From Vitreoscilla massiliensis (lineage in GTDB: Bacteria > Pseudomonadota > Gammaproteobacteria > Burkholderiales > Neisseriaceae): DNA of 64,000 nt. Position numbers and translations under genes: made by a program. Every line of letters begins with the position of its first letter. The first letter of the stretch is position 1. Below the pieces are notes generated by a model that was given only the letters and a program-made list of their open reading frames with translations, was not told where the DNA came from and did no database searches. The stretch spans positions 124,001-188,000 of the forward strand of contig NZ_LN898217.1 of assembly GCF_001457815.1 (NCBI RefSeq). Direction: 5' to 3'. Shown piece by piece: positions 42,664 to 49,928 of this stretch.

Positions 42664-43155
42664 ATGCAAACATATTACAAATTATTGCCGCCTTTGTGCA
42701 CGGGCGAGGTGCTGATACAGACCAGACACAGGCACAAATGGACAGATTATTTTATTGGCGCCACTGACCAAGCACTGGGTTTGGATGGGGCGATATTTGA
42801 TGCCAGCATCGACCATAGCTTGCTGCAAGCTGGACGGGTGGATTATTTGGATGTGGCTGCGTATGTACCGGCTTTGTCGGAACGGGCAGTATCGCTACTG
42901 CCAGCAGACTGTGTGCGTGAATTGGCTTTGCATGAAGTCAATATTGTGTGTACTGGGGGCAGTGCGCGCTTTTACGCCTTCAAAGCCTTGCGCACATTGC
43001 CATTGCTGGATGCATCGCGTTGCCAATTTCTGAAGCTTGGGCCTGTGCAGCATTTGCAGAAGCCGGCATTTTTACCTCTAGACAGCGATTTTTATGTGGC
43101 CAGAGACGTTTACAGGCCGCAATTCATTGCCTATTCAGCGCCATTCATCGCCTAG
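42664..43155 (+). CDS. hypothetical protein, 163 residues
   Basis: The product starts MQTYYKLLPPLCTGEVLIQ and has no signal or membrane segment. It is rich in Leu, Ala and Asp, with segments HRHKWTDYFIGATDQALGLDG and HEVNIVCTGGSARFYAFKALRTL. I recognise no family; the shape (small, isolated, acidic patches) is like polymorphic-toxin immunity proteins, which is a guess. A DUS word overlaps its last codons (43111-43122), and another follows at 43222-43233. It is divergent from the bioH gene and followed by comF. Confidence 0.6.
   Translation: MQTYYKLLPPLCTGEVLIQTRHRHKWTDYFIGATDQALGLDGAIFDASIDHSLLQAGRVDYLDVAAYVPALSERAVSLLPADCVRELALHEVNIVCTGGSARFYAFKALRTLPLLDASRCQFLKLGPVQHLQKPAFLPLDSDFYVARDVYRPQFIAYSAPFIA
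43111..43122 (-). repeat. DUS-like word inside the 42664 gene's last codons
   Basis: TACAGGCCGCAA on the forward strand encodes part of YRPQ near the C-terminus. Its first base outside the decamer differs from the AA and AT forms. Confidence 0.75.
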
Positions 43156-43221
43156 ATAGCAGCGCAGCAATTGGGCATTGCCTATCTACCATTCCCCTCT
43201 TAAAGCATCGTGCGTGTGTTT

Positions 43222-43233
43222 AGGCGGCCTGTA
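43222..43233 (+). repeat. DUS-like word AGGCGGCCTGTA in the comF leader
   Basis: Intergenic copy starting AG, which resembles the AG-type first bases of several neisserial DUS dialects. It is about 190 bases upstream of comF. No partner in inverted orientation lies near enough to form a compact hairpin. Confidence 0.75.
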
Positions 43234-43413
43234 AGGGTATTGGCTGCGATTGCGGTGGTGCGCAACGCAAGTCATATGCTTATCTTTATCTCCCTTGTTA
43301 TCACATGCCAGTGCTGCTCTGGTGAACGCGGCTTGGTTCTTGCAATCAGAGAGGAAATAAGGCGTGTGGGTGTACCACCGTCTGATGGTAACTCAATAGA
43401 TAGGAGGTCGGTG

Positions 43414-44130
43414 ATGGGCTGGACTGGTTTGAAAACTCACATGGCGCAGTGGCTGCCACCGCCACTTTGTCTGTTGTGTGATGGGGTGGCGACGCATGCG
43501 CATGCGCATGCGTGTGACGATTGTTGGGCCTTATTACAGCGCCTGCGCACGGGCAGCGATGTGTGCCCTTTGTGTGCCAAACCCAGTTTACAGGCCGCTG
43601 TGTGTGGCGAGTGTCAGCGCCATCCGCCGCATTTTGAGCGTTTGTGGGCCAGTTACCGTTTGGCTTGGCCGCTGCACAGCGTCATTGCCGCTTACAAATA
43701 CCAACAACAATGGGCACATGCCCGTGCTTTGTCTGCATGGATGGCGGCAGCACCGCCGCCGTGGCTGTCTGCTGTCGCCATAGATGAGGTCGTCGCCATG
43801 CCTTTGAGCCGTGTGCGCTTGCTAGAGCGTGGCTACAATCAGGCCGCCGCCTTGGTGCAAGGTTTGCAAGCTCAATCGTCGTTAATATGTTCCTACTCTA
43901 ATTCTGTTTTTATCGAACGCCAACACCGGCCGCCTCAATCTACATTAAAACATGATGAACGCATGCGAAATATCCGCGGTGTTTTTGCACTTAAAACGGA
44001 TGTTAATAAGCGTAACCTGTTGTTAATCGATGACGTAGTGACCACATCTGCAACACTGAATGAATTGGCGCGAACGCTAAAAACGGCGGGGGCTGCGTCG
44101 GTGTCGTGTTGGGTATTGGCGCGGGCGTAA
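43414..44130 (+). CDS. comF: ComF-family competence/phosphoribosyltransferase protein
   Basis: The 238-residue product has an N-terminal zinc-ribbon-like region with four CxxC pairs (CLLC, CDDC, CPLC, CGEC), the conserved AAYKYQQQWAHARALSAW segment and a C-terminal phosphoribosyltransferase motif LLLIDDVVTTSATLNE. ComF is needed for DNA import in natural transformation of several bacteria. AGGAGG lies six bases before the ATG. A 22-base palindromic (CATGCG) repeat lies in the zinc region and a DUS at 43589-43600. The part after about 43880 is visibly A+T-richer. Confidence 0.93.
   Translation: MGWTGLKTHMAQWLPPPLCLLCDGVATHAHAHACDDCWALLQRLRTGSDVCPLCAKPSLQAAVCGECQRHPPHFERLWASYRLAWPLHSVIAAYKYQQQWAHARALSAWMAAAPPPWLSAVAIDEVVAMPLSRVRLLERGYNQAAALVQGLQAQSSLICSYSNSVFIERQHRPPQSTLKHDERMRNIRGVFALKTDVNKRNLLLIDDVVTTSATLNELARTLKTAGAASVSCWVLARA
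43492..43513. repeat. palindromic CATGCG tandem repeat inside comF
   Basis: Twenty-two bases that read the same on both strands, made of about three and a half copies of a 6-base unit, encoding His-Ala repeats between two CxxC motifs of ComF. Copy-number change would stay in frame. Confidence 0.85.
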
Positions 44131-44439
44131 GTGCAAAAAATTTGACCTGAAAAGTGATGTATTGCATAGTGACGTCTGCCTAAGTGATTGATTTAACTGT
44201 TTTGCTGTAAAAATTGGCTCTAATTTACACACTGAGAGCCGGTTTAAAACAGGGAAAATTTGGGCATAAAGCCACGTTTTTTTGTTGCAACTGTGCAGCG
44301 GATTTTTGCTTAGCAAGCGGGTTTTAAAACACACACCATCAAGCTGATTGTCCATGTTTTAGTTTGTCTCTTGACTTTAGGATGAATGCTCAATCCTGCC
44401 TTGATGTACACACTTATCCACTCAAGAAAGTAGCCAAGT
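44131..44439. other. 309-base AT-rich intergenic region between comF and rlpA
   Basis: No convincing open frame, RNA gene, DUS or terminator was seen. The A+T content is higher than in the flanking genes. It presumably carries the rlpA promoter. Confidence 0.45.
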
Positions 44440-45246
44440 TTGTCTAAGAAGAATGTCTTTTTCTGCACAGTTGCCGCCGTTGCAATCAGCAGTACGCTCA
44501 TCAGCCACGCTGTGGCCGATACCAACAAAACCAGCAAGAACACCATTGCGATGCCTAGCCAAAAAGCGATGGCCACCCAATTGAAACTTGCCAATCAAGC
44601 TGGCCGTGTACACATGCTGACCCCCGACTCGGTCATTCGTGCTGAGAAACTTCATCCAAGTGCCAATTTAAGCTATCAGGTTAAAGGTACGCGTTACCAA
44701 CCGATTCAAAAAGTTTCAAATTTCAGTCAAGAGGGCAAAGCCTCTTGGTACGGTAAACAATTTCATGGCCGCAAAACAGCTTCGGGCGAGCGCTATGATA
44801 TGAATGAAATGACTGCCGCTCACCGTACTTTGCCGATTCCGAGCTATGCCAAAGTCACCAACTTGGCCAATGGCAAAGAAGTCATCGTGCGCATCAATGA
44901 CCGTGGTCCCTTCCACAGCAACCGTGTGATGGACGTGTCGTTCGGTGCAGCGAAAAAATTGGGCATGGTCAACACCGGTACCGCCCGCGTGCGCATCGAA
45001 CAATTGGTTCCTGGCCAATTGGCGCAAGCAGATGCTCAACCAATGTTTGTCAGCTTACAAAAGTTTGATCAAGTGCAAGACGCGCAAGCATATTTGCAAC
45101 GTGTGAACGCTTTGGTCAGCAAAGACAACCATGGTAAAAAAGTGAGCATGGTGCGTGAAGGTGGAAAATATGTGGTTCAGGTAGGCCCGTTCCAGAGCCA
45201 AGAAAAAACTGAACCCATCAAACAAGCAATGTTAACCGCGCTGTAA
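44440..45246 (+). CDS. rlpA: RlpA-like septal ring protein with SPOR domain
   Basis: The 268-residue product has a signal peptide of the ordinary type I (SSTLISHAVA) rather than a lipobox. Residues about 95-185 form the double-psi beta-barrel of RlpA (GKASWYGKQFHGRKTASGERYDMNEMTAAHRTLP, VIVRINDRGPFHSNRVMDVSFGAAKKLGM), and a C-terminal SPOR domain follows (MFVSLQKFDQVQDAQAYLQRV, YVVQVGPFQSQEKTEPIKQAM). RlpA is a lytic transglycosylase acting on peptide-free glycan at the septum. The start codon is TTG at 44440; no ATG fits the signal peptide. Confidence 0.92.
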   Translation: MSKKNVFFCTVAAVAISSTLISHAVADTNKTSKNTIAMPSQKAMATQLKLANQAGRVHMLTPDSVIRAEKLHPSANLSYQVKGTRYQPIQKVSNFSQEGKASWYGKQFHGRKTASGERYDMNEMTAAHRTLPIPSYAKVTNLANGKEVIVRINDRGPFHSNRVMDVSFGAAKKLGMVNTGTARVRIEQLVPGQLAQADAQPMFVSLQKFDQVQDAQAYLQRVNALVSKDNHGKKVSMVREGGKYVVQVGPFQSQEKTEPIKQAMLTAL

Positions 45247-45262
45247 GGTGTGGACATTGTAG

Positions 45263-45295
45263 AAGCGGCCTGTAAAACATTTACAGGCCGCTTTT
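45263..45295. terminator. inverted DUS pair between convergent genes
   Basis: AAGCGGCCTGTAAA (45263-45276) pairs with 45280-45293 over a 3-base loop, followed by TTTT. It ends rlpA and the convergent glycosyltransferase gene. Confidence 0.88.
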
Positions 45296-45323
45296 GTATG
45301 CGCGTTCGTTGTGGATTGGAGTT

Positions 45324-46568
45324 TTAAGCTGCAAAAGCTTGGGCAAACCAGCTTAACATGCCTGCGCGTTTGTGACGGGTGTCGTCGGTGTGCAATTGCT
45401 GCATGGCGGCGATGCGCTGCTGAATTTGCTTGGCATTGGCAAAGCTGTCGCGCTCGATGTGGGCTTTTAAGGCTTCCAAGATGCTGAGGATGAAGTTGTT
45501 CAAGGCATCGCTGTGTTCGATTTGATTGAGCAAGTGTTTGGCCGAGGCATATGCATCGTCCCACAGCGACAGTTTCACCGCGTGTCGGCCCAATTCATAC
45601 CAAATCACATAGCGGTGCACTGGCTCGTTCACAAACAAGGTGGTGTGCGGCACCGGGTCGGGCAGGGTGATGGCTTTCTTGGCCACTTCCAAACCCAGTT
45701 GATGGCGCTCCAACACATACAAATACTCGGCAATCAAGCCCAAGGCTTCGGCGTTTTGCGGCATGGCATTGTAAGCATTCCACCACGCTTCCAGCGTTTT
45801 GGCGCTGTCATTGAGTTTGCGGTACTCGGTGCCCAAGGCGATGTAGCTGAAACGCACTTCTTCGCCGACTTTGCTGCACAATTCAATATTGCGCTCATAC
45901 CAAGCGGCGGCTTGTTCGGGTTGGTTGCAATCGCGGTAAGACTGGCCGCAATAATAGGCATAACGGCGCTTGAGGGCAGGATTTTGCTCTTGCGCAAAGG
46001 CCTCTTCCAACATGCGCGCATCGTCCAAATACTTGTTGGGGTTTTGATTGCGCGCGCCAAAGCGGCCTGAAATCACATGGTAATCGCCTTCAATATAGGC
46101 TTCGTTGGCGGTGGCGGCATTCTTGGCGGTAATCACCTCATGCAAGACACCCACCCATTCGCACGAGCCATCGTTTTTTACCAGCAAACGCCGTGGATAA
46201 CGGGTGGTGCGCACCATATTGGTGAGGTAGAAATTGTACAAAGTGGCAGTAAGCGTTTCGGGCAGTATAAACGTACCTTCAAAACGGTCATCGGCATCAA
46301 AGAAAAAGGCGTAATCGCTTTTGCCTTGCGCCGCTTGCAAGGCCAGTTCGCGGTTGTGGCCGAAGTTTTTCCATTCGTGTTGCAACAATTCACCGGGGAT
46401 GCCGCGCTGTTGGAAAAATTCGCGTATCACCTCTTGGGTACCATCGTTAGAACCTGTGTCGGCGATGACCCAATAATCAAGGTGGATGTGCGCCAAGACA
46501 TTGGTCAAGGTGTCCACAATGATGGAGGCTTCATTTTTGACAATCATGTTAAGACAGATGGTACTCAT
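45324..46568 (-). CDS. family 2 glycosyltransferase with TPR-like C-terminal region
   Basis: The 414-residue protein starts STICLNMIVKNEASIIVDTLTNVLAHIHLDYWVIADTGSNDGTQEVI, typical of GT2 enzymes, with the metal-binding DDR-type motif in FFFDADDRF. Residues about 200-390 are helical repeats (AYYCGQSYRDCNQPEQAAAWYERNIELC and others) like tetratricopeptide repeats. The acceptor is unknown; envelope glycans or proteins are plausible. The ATG at 46568 follows AAGG from a partial DUS. It starts 17 bases after the selO stop, so the two may be cotranscribed. Confidence 0.87.
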   Translation of the reverse strand: MSTICLNMIVKNEASIIVDTLTNVLAHIHLDYWVIADTGSNDGTQEVIREFFQQRGIPGELLQHEWKNFGHNRELALQAAQGKSDYAFFFDADDRFEGTFILPETLTATLYNFYLTNMVRTTRYPRRLLVKNDGSCEWVGVLHEVITAKNAATANEAYIEGDYHVISGRFGARNQNPNKYLDDARMLEEAFAQEQNPALKRRYAYYCGQSYRDCNQPEQAAAWYERNIELCSKVGEEVRFSYIALGTEYRKLNDSAKTLEAWWNAYNAMPQNAEALGLIAEYLYVLERHQLGLEVAKKAITLPDPVPHTTLFVNEPVHRYVIWYELGRHAVKLSLWDDAYASAKHLLNQIEHSDALNNFILSILEALKAHIERDSFANAKQIQQRIAAMQQLHTDDTRHKRAGMLSWFAQAFAA

Positions 46569-46584
46569 AAGCGGCCTTATTCGG

Positions 46585-48039
46585 TTAACTCGAACATGAT
46601 ACACAAATTCCCGCCGCCCAATCGGGTGGCAAGGCGGCGTAGGCTTGATATTCGGGCTGCTCGTCGTATGGATGCGACATCACCAGCGCCAATTCGTGTA
46701 CGCCACTGGCGTCCCCTTGCTGCGCTTGCTCAATAGCGGCCTGTAACAGGTATTGGCGCAACACATATTTGGGATTGACCGCGTTCATGGCGGTGGCGCG
46801 TTCGGCATCGCTTAAGCTTTCGGCCTGTAAACGTTGGCGGTATAAGGTCAACCATTGCTGCAAACCCGCTTCGGGCAGTGGCCACAGCGCAGCCAAGTCG
46901 GCCGGAATGTCGTTGCCATCGCGGCTGACTTGGCTCAATAAGCGCATACACAAACTGTAATCCACGCGCTGCGCCGCCATCGCTTTCAATAAACCATCAA
47001 CCAACTCTTGGTCGCCGTCTACAGGCCGCATCAAACCGAGTTTGGCACGCATGCGCGCCAAATACGCCTGTTTGTATTGCGCCACATAATTGTTCAATAC
47101 TTCCACCAATTCGTCTTCGGTGGCCAAAGGCAGGAAGCACGAGGCCAAACATGACAGATTCCATTGCACGATGGACGGTTGCGCATGGTAGGCGTAACGG
47201 CCTTGGGTGTCGGAATGGTTGCAAATGTGGTGCGGGTCGAAGGCATCGAGAAAGCCAAACGGGCCGTAGTCTATGGTCAAACCCAGCGCCGACATATTGT
47301 CGGTATTGAGTACACCGTGACAAAAACCGACGCTTTGCCACGCTGCCACCAATTCGGCGCTGCGCAAACTGATGGCGGCAAACATGGCCAAATACGGATT
47401 GTCGGCCTGTAAACATTCCGGATAGTGTTGTTCCAGTAATAAGTCTGCCAACAATTGCCCATCGGTGTTTTGGCCGCGGTGATACCAATGTTCAAAATGG
47501 CCGAAGCGCAAAAACGATGGCGCGATGCGCGTGACCACGGCAGCAGTTTCCGCTTGTTCGCGGTAAACGGTATCGGGTGAGCCCATTAAAGCCAGTGCAC
47601 GCGTGGTGGGGATGCCCAAGGCGTGTATGTATTCGGAACACAAATACTCACGTATCGACGAGCGCAATACCGCCCGACCGTCGGCGCGGCGTGAATACGG
47701 TGTTGCCCCTGCGCCTTTGAGTTGGATTTCCCAGCGCTGGCCTTGTGGATCGCTGATTTCACCCAATAACATGGCACGGCCATCGCCCAATTGTCCGGCC
47801 CAAATACCGAATTGGTGGCCGCTGTAGACGGTGGCAATAGGCGTTTGTGGCGGGCTTGCCAAGCTGCCAGCGAGCCACAAGCATTTGTCTGCGCTTAATG
47901 CTGCAGCACTTGGCAGACCCAGTTCTGCTGCCAAGGCATCGTTATAGGCCAGCAACGTGGGTGCGTGCACAGGCTGGACGGGGATGTGGCTGTAATGGTG
48001 CTCAGGCAGGCTGAGCAAACGCGAAGGCAATGTGTTCAT
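46585..48039 (-). CDS. selO: SelO-family protein adenylyltransferase (YdiU)
   Basis: SelO is a pseudokinase that transfers AMP to protein Ser/Thr/Tyr. The 484-residue product has LAGSLASPPQTPIATVYSGHQFGIWAGQLGDGRA, QLKGAGATPYSRRADGRAVLRSSIREYL and GFCHGVLNTDNMSALGLTIDYGPFGFLD, the metal- and nucleotide-binding blocks. The C-terminus is CVSCSS, where the selenocysteine of animal SelO is Cys. The ATG at 48039 is chosen because the upstream extension is low-complexity. DUS words lie at 46734-46745 and 47020-47031, with near-matches at 46820 and 47402. Confidence 0.96.
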   Translation of the reverse strand: MNTLPSRLLSLPEHHYSHIPVQPVHAPTLLAYNDALAAELGLPSAAALSADKCLWLAGSLASPPQTPIATVYSGHQFGIWAGQLGDGRAMLLGEISDPQGQRWEIQLKGAGATPYSRRADGRAVLRSSIREYLCSEYIHALGIPTTRALALMGSPDTVYREQAETAAVVTRIAPSFLRFGHFEHWYHRGQNTDGQLLADLLLEQHYPECLQADNPYLAMFAAISLRSAELVAAWQSVGFCHGVLNTDNMSALGLTIDYGPFGFLDAFDPHHICNHSDTQGRYAYHAQPSIVQWNLSCLASCFLPLATEDELVEVLNNYVAQYKQAYLARMRAKLGLMRPVDGDQELVDGLLKAMAAQRVDYSLCMRLLSQVSRDGNDIPADLAALWPLPEAGLQQWLTLYRQRLQAESLSDAERATAMNAVNPKYVLRQYLLQAAIEQAQQGDASGVHELALVMSHPYDEQPEYQAYAALPPDWAAGICVSCSS

Positions 48040-48221
48040 GATGTGGACTTTGTGCGGTTGAGGACGGCGGTGACGCCTGACAGATGATAAACAATATGGG
48101 GGCGCAGGCGGTGAAATAAAAGCCGCGCTGATGGTGGTCGTGCTAAGGGCTGTGCTTGGCGTTGTGGGCGCCATTGTGGCGGGCTGGTCTAGCGCATTTC
48201 GTGTTAATTTAAAATAAATGT

Positions 48222-48342
48222 TTGAAATCAAAAATTAAACGGTAGTAATGTGCGCTCATCGGCTTGAACTCATGCCACATCTGCCAGTCCTAGAAGTGCA
48301 TTATTTCCCTTATTTTGGCCGCCGAGTTTGGCGGCTTTTTTT
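48222..48342 (+). ncRNA. candidate small RNA ending at orphan terminator
   Basis: A weak promoter-like pair TTGAAA (48222-48227) and TAATGT (48246-48251) is spaced 18 bases. About 85 bases later lies GCCGCC (48318-48323), loop GAGTTT, GGCGGC (48330-48335) and seven T. No open frame with a ribosome-binding site lies between. The layout fits a short unannotated transcript; no RNA family is recognised. Confidence 0.35.
48318..48342 (+). terminator. orphan Rho-independent terminator
   Basis: A perfect 6-base GC-only stem with a 6-base loop and seven T. The nearest upstream forward-strand gene is rlpA, more than 3 kb away, so it must end an unrecognised transcript or be a relic. Confidence 0.85.
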
Positions 48343-48362
48343 GTTGGTTGAGAGGCCAAATT

Positions 48363-48374
48363 ATGCGGCCTGTA
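48363..48374 (+). repeat. DUS-like word ATGCGGCCTGTA
   Basis: Single exact copy of the AT form in the selO/lysE spacer, 20 bases after the orphan terminator. Confidence 0.85.
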
Positions 48375-48546
48375 AGCGTTGTCTGATCTGCCATTCAGCA
48401 AGATGCGTTTTAACGCGATGGCAGCGTGTATTACAGCATGATGCGCATTTTTTATGGCGATGGGCAATGGCCATAAATCCAATATTCTGCACCAGATTAT
48501 CGCCTATAATGGCGCCACATATTGATGATTTTTCAACTGAGGATGC

Positions 48547-49155
48547 ATGCCCATGGTGTCATGGTGGTTTATCGGTTTGGTCAGCGGCATTTTGTTTACG
48601 CCTGGGCCGACCAATACCTTGTTGGCCACAGCCGGTTTGCAGCGCGGCTGGGGGCAGGCGTTGCGTTTGATTCCGTTTGAACTGCTCGGTTATGTGGTGG
48701 CCATCAGCGTGTGGGGTTATGGCATGGCGCAATTGACGGCGTGGTTGCCACAATTGCCAACGGTGATGAAAACCATCAGTGCGCTGTATTTGGCGTTTTT
48801 GGCCATGCGGCTGTGGCAACACGCGCAAGCGGCCGATCAGGTGCTGACAGGCCGCATTTCTGCCAAGACCTTATTGGTGGCGACGCTGCTCAATCCCAAA
48901 GCCTTGTTGTTTGCCACCGCGGTGTTTCCGGCGGCAACATGGCAGTCGTGGGCAGGATATGTGACGGTAGTGGGCGAATTTGCGCTCATGGTCGCGGTGG
49001 CGGCGGTGTGTTGGATTGCTTTGGGGGCGAGCATGCGCCAACCGCAACATCCGTGGTTGAAACAAGCGCATTTGCAACGCGTGGCGGCGTGTGTGTTGTC
49101 GGCGTTTGCACTGGCCTTGTTGTGGTCGGTATTGCCGGCTGATTTATTGGTTTGA
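48547..49155 (+). CDS. LysE/RhtB-family amino acid exporter
   Basis: The 202-residue protein has six predicted membrane helices. It begins WWFIGLVSGILFTPGPTNTLLATAGLQRGW, a LysE-family signature (GPTN), followed by ELLGYVVAISVWGYG, the loop LWQHAQAAD and KTLLVATLLNPKALLFATAVFP. Such proteins export amino acids or homoserine lactones. The ATG at 48547 has GAGGA upstream; an ATG two codons later is a close alternative. It ends at a DUS hairpin. Confidence 0.85.
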   Translation: MPMVSWWFIGLVSGILFTPGPTNTLLATAGLQRGWGQALRLIPFELLGYVVAISVWGYGMAQLTAWLPQLPTVMKTISALYLAFLAMRLWQHAQAADQVLTGRISAKTLLVATLLNPKALLFATAVFPAATWQSWAGYVTVVGEFALMVAVAAVCWIALGASMRQPQHPWLKQAHLQRVAACVLSAFALALLWSVLPADLLV

Positions 49156-49172
49156 GTGGCAGATGTAATATA

Positions 49173-49210
49173 AAAAAGCGGCCTGTAAACGATTTACAGG
49201 CCGCTTTTTC
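49173..49210. terminator. inverted DUS pair between convergent genes
   Basis: AAAAAGCGGCCTGTAAA (49173-49189) pairs with 49193-49209 over a 3-base loop, flanked by A and T runs. It separates the lysE-like and yaeQ genes. Confidence 0.9.
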
Positions 49211-49225
49211 ATGCTTGCTACAGGC

Positions 49226-49765
49226 TTATTGCCATTGTTCCCATTCAATCACCGCTTGCGCTTCGTCGCTGATGAGCGTCCATTCGCCGTCCATGATGTT
49301 CAATTGCAAGTCCATACCGCGTGTGCACAGCGCTTGCACGGCTTCGGTGGAAGCGGTTGACAAAGCCCACACGCTGACATTGTTCAGTGTTTTGAGTTTG
49401 CTGCTTTTTTGATACCAATCTTGGGCGGTACTGCCGTAGGCGACCACGGCCACACGTTCACAGCGGGCGCTGGCTTTTCTGACCTTGTCTTCATCGGGCA
49501 AACCGACTTCAATCCACTGCGTTAACATGCCCGTCAAATCGTGTTGCCACAATGCCGGTTCGCCGGTTTCAAACAAGTCTTTGGTGAATTCCAAGCCTTC
49601 GCTGTCAGGCGTGGCGAAGCGGCAATACGCCAGTAAGCGCACCATCAAGCGTTCTTCGGTTTCGGATGGGTGGCGCGCCATCGTCAGCGCAAAATCGCCG
49701 TAAATGTGCTCGTCCATATTGGCGACGTTGATGTTGGCTTTGTATATGGTTGCTTTGAGTGCCAT
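49226..49765 (-). CDS. yaeQ: YaeQ family protein
   Basis: The 179-residue product starts MALKATIYKANINVANMDEHIYGDFALTMARHPSETEERLMVRLLAYC, and has EPALWQHDLTGMLTQWIEVGLPDEDKVRKAS, the defining blocks of YaeQ. The fold is PD-(D/E)XK nuclease-like; E. coli YaeQ can compensate for loss of RfaH, but the activity is unresolved. The ATG at 49765 follows TAGGA. It is flanked by DUS terminators on both sides and so is monocistronic. Confidence 0.94.
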   Translation of the reverse strand: MALKATIYKANINVANMDEHIYGDFALTMARHPSETEERLMVRLLAYCRFATPDSEGLEFTKDLFETGEPALWQHDLTGMLTQWIEVGLPDEDKVRKASARCERVAVVAYGSTAQDWYQKSSKLKTLNNVSVWALSTASTEAVQALCTRGMDLQLNIMDGEWTLISDEAQAVIEWEQWQ

Positions 49766-49876
49766 TGCTGCAGTCCTAAAAAATGTGCGCACAGCATATA
49801 AGATTTTGGCGGTGGCGTCAGGTTTAAGTAGCCTAGTCTTGCGAAAACAGCAAGATAGCGTGAGAGACAGATGAAA

Positions 49877-49907
49877 AAGCGGCCTGTAAATCGTTTACAG
49901 GCTGCTT
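49877..49907. terminator. inverted DUS pair with one mutated arm
   Basis: AAGCGGCCTGTAAA (49877-49890) faces TTTACAGGCTGCTT (49894-49907), a single-base variant that still pairs by G-T wobble in RNA. It lies after the mrp gene on the reverse strand and before yaeQ. Confidence 0.75.
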
Positions 49908-49928
49908 GAATGTGTACAGCAGGATGGC

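Larger units (their letters stand above)
48040..48546. other. 507-base spacer with orphan terminator and a DUS word
   Basis: Between the divergent selO and lysE-like genes. It contains a Rho-independent terminator at 48318 that follows no recognised gene and an exact ATGCGGCCTGTA at 48363-48374. Possible small RNA content is listed separately. The lysE-like ribosome-binding site is at its right end. Confidence 0.5.

Noticed and set aside
43492..43513. CATGCG repeat as a phase-variation switch
   Set aside because: The unit is 6 bases, so gain or loss keeps the frame; it cannot switch the gene off.
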